Assembly: GCA_021292105.1 (NCBI GenBank)
Contig: CM037869.1
Span: 868,001-932,000 of the forward strand
Length of the DNA stretch: 64,000 nucleotides
Source of the DNA: Anadara kagoshimensis
Taxonomy: Eukaryota; Mollusca; Bivalvia; Arcoida; Arcidae
Direction: 5' to 3'
Of this stretch, positions 59,560 to 64,000 are shown in pieces (position 1 is the stretch's first letter; the number at the start of each line of letters is the position of its first letter). A program made the position numbers and the translations under genes. A model generated the notes under the pieces. That model was not told the origin of the DNA and searched no databases. It was given only the letters and a program-made list of their open reading frames with translations.

Positions 59560-59760
59560 TTATGGACTCTGTACTTCTCACTGTCTAGGATCGAATCCCT
59601 TCCAGGACAGATTCTAGTGTCAGAAAGTTTGCCACTTCACTTGCTGGAGATCTGTGGTCTTCCCTGAGCACTCCTGTTTTCTCAAACATCCCAGAACTGA
59701 CCACATTGATACAAGTGAAAAAATTTTGACCCATATGTAAAACACCATTACTCCACTCCA
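59560..59760 (+). mobile_element. tRNA-derived SINE family 2
   Basis: 'gatcgaatcccttccagg' (B-box-like), 'gattctagtgtcagaaagtt', then the tail 'ttgacccatatgtaaaac' and 'ccattactccactcc'. Confidence 0.7.
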
Positions 59761-60149
59761 TCTCTTTGGACTGCTAGGGATCAAACCCATGTCTGTGTCA
59801 GATTCAGAAATCTGGAATTTGAACCTTTTGCATTTAATCAAGTATTCCAATTTGTTAAAATTTCAAAACAACTGCATCCTTCAATTATATACAATTCTGT
59901 GTAATCATAATTGTATAAATCTCAGTGAAAATCTTAATTACCCCCTGAAGTTATAAATTTACTGGCTAACCAATGTTTCACGTGTACTCTTAGTTTGCAT
60001 TTATCTTATATTTAAACTGGTAGTGATCAATAAGTGTCAATCCAATAAGATCATAAAGTGATTTCAGGGGTTATTACTTTGAACAACTGGATCATTAAGT
60101 CATCTAACAAAATTCCTTTACTACAGGTACATGGGAGAAAGGAAAACTG

Positions 60150-60735
60150 ACTTGAAACTGAACTTGACTTATTGATTAAAGGTTTTTACAGGTAAAGTGG
60201 AACAATAGCAATAATCCCTGAAATTTGGAGCTAACTCTGATAATCATTTAAACACAACTTCAAAAAGTGGCTTATGTGTATGTAATGTAAGAATTGTAGA
60301 GTTGTCTCCCTTATACCTTGACAAGCCAGTAGCTAGCACTAGGGTAAACTGAACTCGACTTATTTATTAAAGTTTTTTTTACAGGTAAAGTGGAACAGTA
60401 GCAATAATCCCTGAAATTTGGAGCTAACTCTGATAATCATTTAAACACAATTTCAAAAAGTGGCTTATGTGTATGTAATGTAAGAATTGTAGAGTTGTCT
60501 CCCTTATACCTTGACAAGCCAGTAGCTAGCACTAGGGTAAACTGAACTCGACTTATTTATTAAAGTTTTTTTTACAGGTAAAGTGGAACAGTAGCAATAA
60601 TCCCTGAAATTTGGAGCTAACTCTGATAATCATTTAAACACAATTTCAAAAAGTGGCTTATGTGTATGTAATGTAAGAATTGTAGAGTTGTCTCCCTTAT
60701 ACCTTGACAAGCCAGTAGCTAGCACTCGGGTAATT
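60150..60735. repeat. 193-bp tandem triplication
   Basis: 'acaggtaaagtggaaca' begins at 60188, 60381 and 60574, exactly 193 bases apart. Copies 2 and 3 are almost identical ('actgaactcgacttatttat', 'tagctagcactagggtaaac'); copy 1 differs at several bases. Confidence 0.97.
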
Positions 60736-61460
60736 GATATACTGGAAGTGTGAGAGCAATATTTTTTATGACAGAAGTGACAGTTATACTGACATTTAAC
60801 TGTCTTCCTCATCATTTTAGATAATGCCATATGTAGACATAAAAAACACTTAGTGTGTTACAATAACTTACATAGACTACAAAAAAGGCGCCCTTAGTGT
60901 TAAAACTTATAAATCCAGTAGGATTACATACATTTATCAATACACATATGTACTGCTTAACTTTGCTACCGTTATTCTAAATCGATTTTTCTATCCAAGT
61001 TTGAAAGATTTTTATTGTTGTTTTATCTGAAATCTAAAATCAACCTTCATACATTTTTATGTACATGTATATACATATTTGTAATCTACAGTAAACATCT
61101 TAATATTTCCAGCTCCTTTTAAATTTTAACACCTGGAAATTTTTATCAAGAATAAATTTTTCTGAAATGTACTATATAATTTGAACATTACAACATTGTG
61201 AAAACTAATTTCTTAATAGTTCACGCAAAAATTTGAATAATTATTTTTACTGTTTAAATTATAAATCTGTATAAAGTAATCTAAGATCTGATTTATGTTG
61301 ATGTCACACATCCTGTTTTTAACTGGTAGACATAAGGATACAAAGTGATAATATCACACAGAGCGTGTATGAATATTGCTGTCACATCTTAGTATCAAAC
61401 AACTTTGCATAACAAAAGAGTTTCCTTGAATACAAGTACTACCAATATATTGTACAACAC

Positions 61461-61680
61461 TGACCTGTCCATTTGACCTTTCATTAGGAATATTCATACA
61501 TGAGGGTCCACCCAATACATAGGTAGCGTTAGGATTCTCTGTTAATACATATTCATTGTATACATTGCCCATGATAAGTGTTCACATCATATAGACAAAA
61601 TATACATGCATGATCCCTATTACTTAAGTTTACTCGCCAATTATGAATATTTAAATTTAAGGTCAAGTGGACAGGTCGAG
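61461..61680. mobile_element. MITE family E, reverse copy
   Basis: 'tgacctgtccatttgacctt' through 'aaggtcaagtggacaggtc', with 'gaatattcatacatgagggt' and 'ccacccaatacat' matching 24743-24949 on the other strand. Confidence 0.75.
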
Positions 61681-62039
61681 GTTGTTTGCCTATTCAATGA
61701 CTTAATAAACAACGTCAATGATTACGGTAGTTTATATATAGTAAAGAAGTGATATTCTGATAGATTAATCAATAACCTGTGTTGAAGCCTGCTGATTGCT
61801 ATTATTGATCATGTTATTTTTAATGTTTTTTTTTTCATTATTGATCATCAATTGAGAAAAATGTTATTTTTATGGAATCTGTGTTTGATAATTTCAACTG
61901 TAGTTTTCATACACCCACATCACATAAAGACAAACAAATAACATTGACATATGAACCAACAGGTCATAAAAGGTCCCTTTTATAAAGTATTGAGGAAATT
62001 AACAGTAACAGGAAAATTATATTAATTTCCATTTAAACA

Positions 62040-62213
62040 AGAGCACCACTAAGCAGAGCAAAATATGCCTGTCACTATGTGGGCATCCTGGCTGCCATTT
62101 TGAATTTTTCAATATAGAAAAAAATATATAAAGCATCCTCAAGTCATTAGTAACAGACCTGCAAAGTTTCAAAACATTTGCTCAAAAACTGTAAAAAGTA
62201 GTTCAATGTGAAC

Positions 62214-62245
<32 letters not shown>

Positions 62246-62290
62246 TAACGGTATACCATAATATGTCCCATCAATTGATTGCAGACTGAG
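62040..62290. mobile_element. Dispersed repeat ending in a (GACA)n tract
   Basis: 'aagagcaccactaagcagag', 'acctgcaaagtttcaaaac', then about seven GACA units around 62216-62245. Its general form is familiar from bivalve repeats; the boundaries are estimated. Confidence 0.5.
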
Positions 62291-62976
62291 GTGATAATCT
62301 AAATACTAGTATACCGTAATCTAAATTTTAACAGATGAACAGACACATGGATGGAAGGACAGCATAATAGCATAATGTATGCCAGTTACTACAAAAAGTG
62401 GGTATATAAAAAGTCATGTTTCTAAGTTCAGCATAAAGATTATGTCACAACTTTAGTCAACCAAAAAGTCAGCCTGACTCTGCTACAGTCCTACAATGAC
62501 TTTTAAATAATGGGCATGCTCATTATTTTGCTACGATTTAGGTAGGAGTTAGTACCAATAATATGAAATAATTAAAGTTATTATGAGTTATTTTATTTTC
62601 ACCAAATAAATTGTAAAGAAAGTTTGTAGTAAGTGATACATGTGCAATGTAGGTCAAAATTGTTTAACGTCAATCCAGTAAAATACAATAAATTTTTCAC
62701 AATACACCATTATTTTAAAGTTTTACTAGGAAGTATGGATCAAATAATATTGATCAGGTATTCTGATAACAATAGATATACTGTCAGTACAATGCTTCAT
62801 GTGTAATAAAGGCACCACATGTTATAATAAAACTTTATCAATCAAACACGCTGCACAATTTTAATCCAATGCTTATGTTTATGATAAATACACGCAGCAT
62901 ATATGCTATAAATAGTTGAAATTGGTCATGTCCATATTGATGATTGGTTTAGGGATACAGACCAATTATCAGTTAT

Positions 62977-63453
62977 ACAGTACAGACCTGTCAAAAGTCT
63001 AACACTGTGGTAATAAAAATGATTTGAAGTTCCGCTGTCAAGATATGGATAGCTATAGCTAGTGGCCATGAGGTGTCTGTTGAGATAGCAGCAATCAAAA
63101 TTTACCAAGTATAGCTAACAAGTGGCCGAGTCGAACTGCAGATTCATTATAATCAAAAACAAACATACTAATCCATTTCCGAATCACAATCCAGAAGCAA
63201 AGTAAAAACGTTGGAACCGACAAGTTAGGTTAGACACGCGAACTTCCACCAGGGAAGTGAGGCCGGGTGCTCCAGAGGGTAAGCACCTCCTGTTTAGCTA
63301 GCTACACCCGCCACGTGTGTAATCAAAATTGTGTGAAAGGAACATGGAACTATGAGACGTCAAATATATCCAAGGCAATCCTGGACACAGAGACATCAAA
63401 TTATCAACAATATTGTAGTTTAGTGTAAATTTTTGTACAGGCCTGTACTGTAG
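62977..63453. mobile_element. MITE family B interrupted by a family D element
   Basis: Left 'acagtacagacctgtcaaaa' with 'gtctaacactg', right 'gtacaggcctgtactgta'. The middle is a complete-looking family D copy at 63145-63430, so the right arm has lost most of its inner match. Confidence 0.75.
63145..63430 (+). mobile_element. Family D dispersed repeat, long copy
   Basis: 'atccatttccgaatcacaat', 'agtgaggccgggtgctccag', 'agctagctacacccgccacg' and 'gacacagagacatcaa', the same order as 41190-41470. Confidence 0.85.
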
Positions 63454-63717
63454 TTGCTGAGCAGAAATTTTACACAATTTTTCAATACACTGTTAAACAC
63501 TGATTGGTTCTCTTCTGTTTCAATTTTATCAAATGAAATTTAAGAGTTAAAATGACACAAATGAAAATACTGATAAGTTAAAGAAATTGCTTTAGGGAGG
63601 TAAAACTTCTTCACAATGAAAGTTGAAACATTGACATTGGTATTTAAGTTTCGATTATGGTCTGTGATGCAACCAATCGCAACCAAGTTGTACAAAGCTT
63701 AAATAAAGTTATCATTA

Positions 63718-63895
63718 TCTAGGTTTCCATAAATTTAAAGTAATTAGTTGCCAAATTTCCAAAATTTGTGAAAATATAGTCCTTTTTAAAGTATTTTTTC
63801 CGCAAATTTGCTAAAATAGGTTATTTTTTGAAAGAATTCCTCAGAAATTAGTAGCCAATGGCGATTATGGCTACCAGGAATGGAAACATAGATTA
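63718..63895. mobile_element. MITE family C
   Basis: 'aggtttccataaatttaaag' through 'ccaggaatggaaacatag'; the reverse orientation of the 59248-59430 copy with the same inverted ends. Confidence 0.8.
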
Positions 63896-64000
63896 TTAAA
63901 ATCATATTTAGCAAATCATTAGGTGTTGAGCTACAAGTAAGTGGGCTCTGAATAACCATTTATTCAGAACACCATTACTTGCAATTGATCATAAAAAAAT

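Overview
Animal nuclear DNA, most likely from a bivalve mollusc. It is AT-rich and intron-rich, and packed with short tRNA-derived SINEs, palindromic terminal-inverted-repeat (TIR) elements and tandem arrays. Several of these resemble repeats common in bivalves, such as the element ending in a 'ctgagcctttggctcaggtgagctaa' type hairpin and the 'caaacgagtttgcgggg' type tail. The species cannot be named from the sequence. Nothing bacterial, viral or CRISPR-like was seen. The window is dominated by one minus-strand gene running from about 52130 down to beyond 1137. Twenty-three exons with GT..AG borders could be joined by reading frame. They encode about 1080 residues of a Dbl/DBS-type Rho guanine-nucleotide exchange factor (MCF2 / MCF2L / MCF2L2 family): a serine-rich N-terminus, a Sec14/CRAL-TRIO lipid-binding domain, a spectrin-like coiled-coil region, a Ser-rich linker, a DH catalytic domain and a PH domain. 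The start codon lies at 52128-52130. The 3' end, including any SH3 domain and stop codon, is not visible and should lie left of the window or in unrecognised exons below 1137. Layout, right to left along the gene: 64000-52131 is upstream repeat-rich DNA; 52130-51722 is the first coding exon; 51721-41086 is a 10.6 kb intron; 41085-37678 holds the Sec14 exons; 37135-34856 holds the spectrin-like exons; 34855-11152 is a 23.7 kb intron with a candidate internal first exon at 20387-20449; 11151-8963 holds the second coiled-coil stretch and the linker; 8241-4295 holds the DH domain; 3823-1902 holds the PH domain; 1215-1137 is the last recognised exon. Points worth checking are a one-base frame break at the end of exon 21 inside the PH domain, a candidate alternative promoter/first exon in the 23.7 kb intron, a 2.3 kb element carrying ten 145-bp repeats dense in nuclear-receptor half-sites, a 27-copy exact 49-bp minisatellite, nested MITEs, a row of tRNA-like B-box motifs, and a small plus-strand fragment resembling the N-terminus of Crypton/KIAA1958/ZMYM-type proteins at 788-901.
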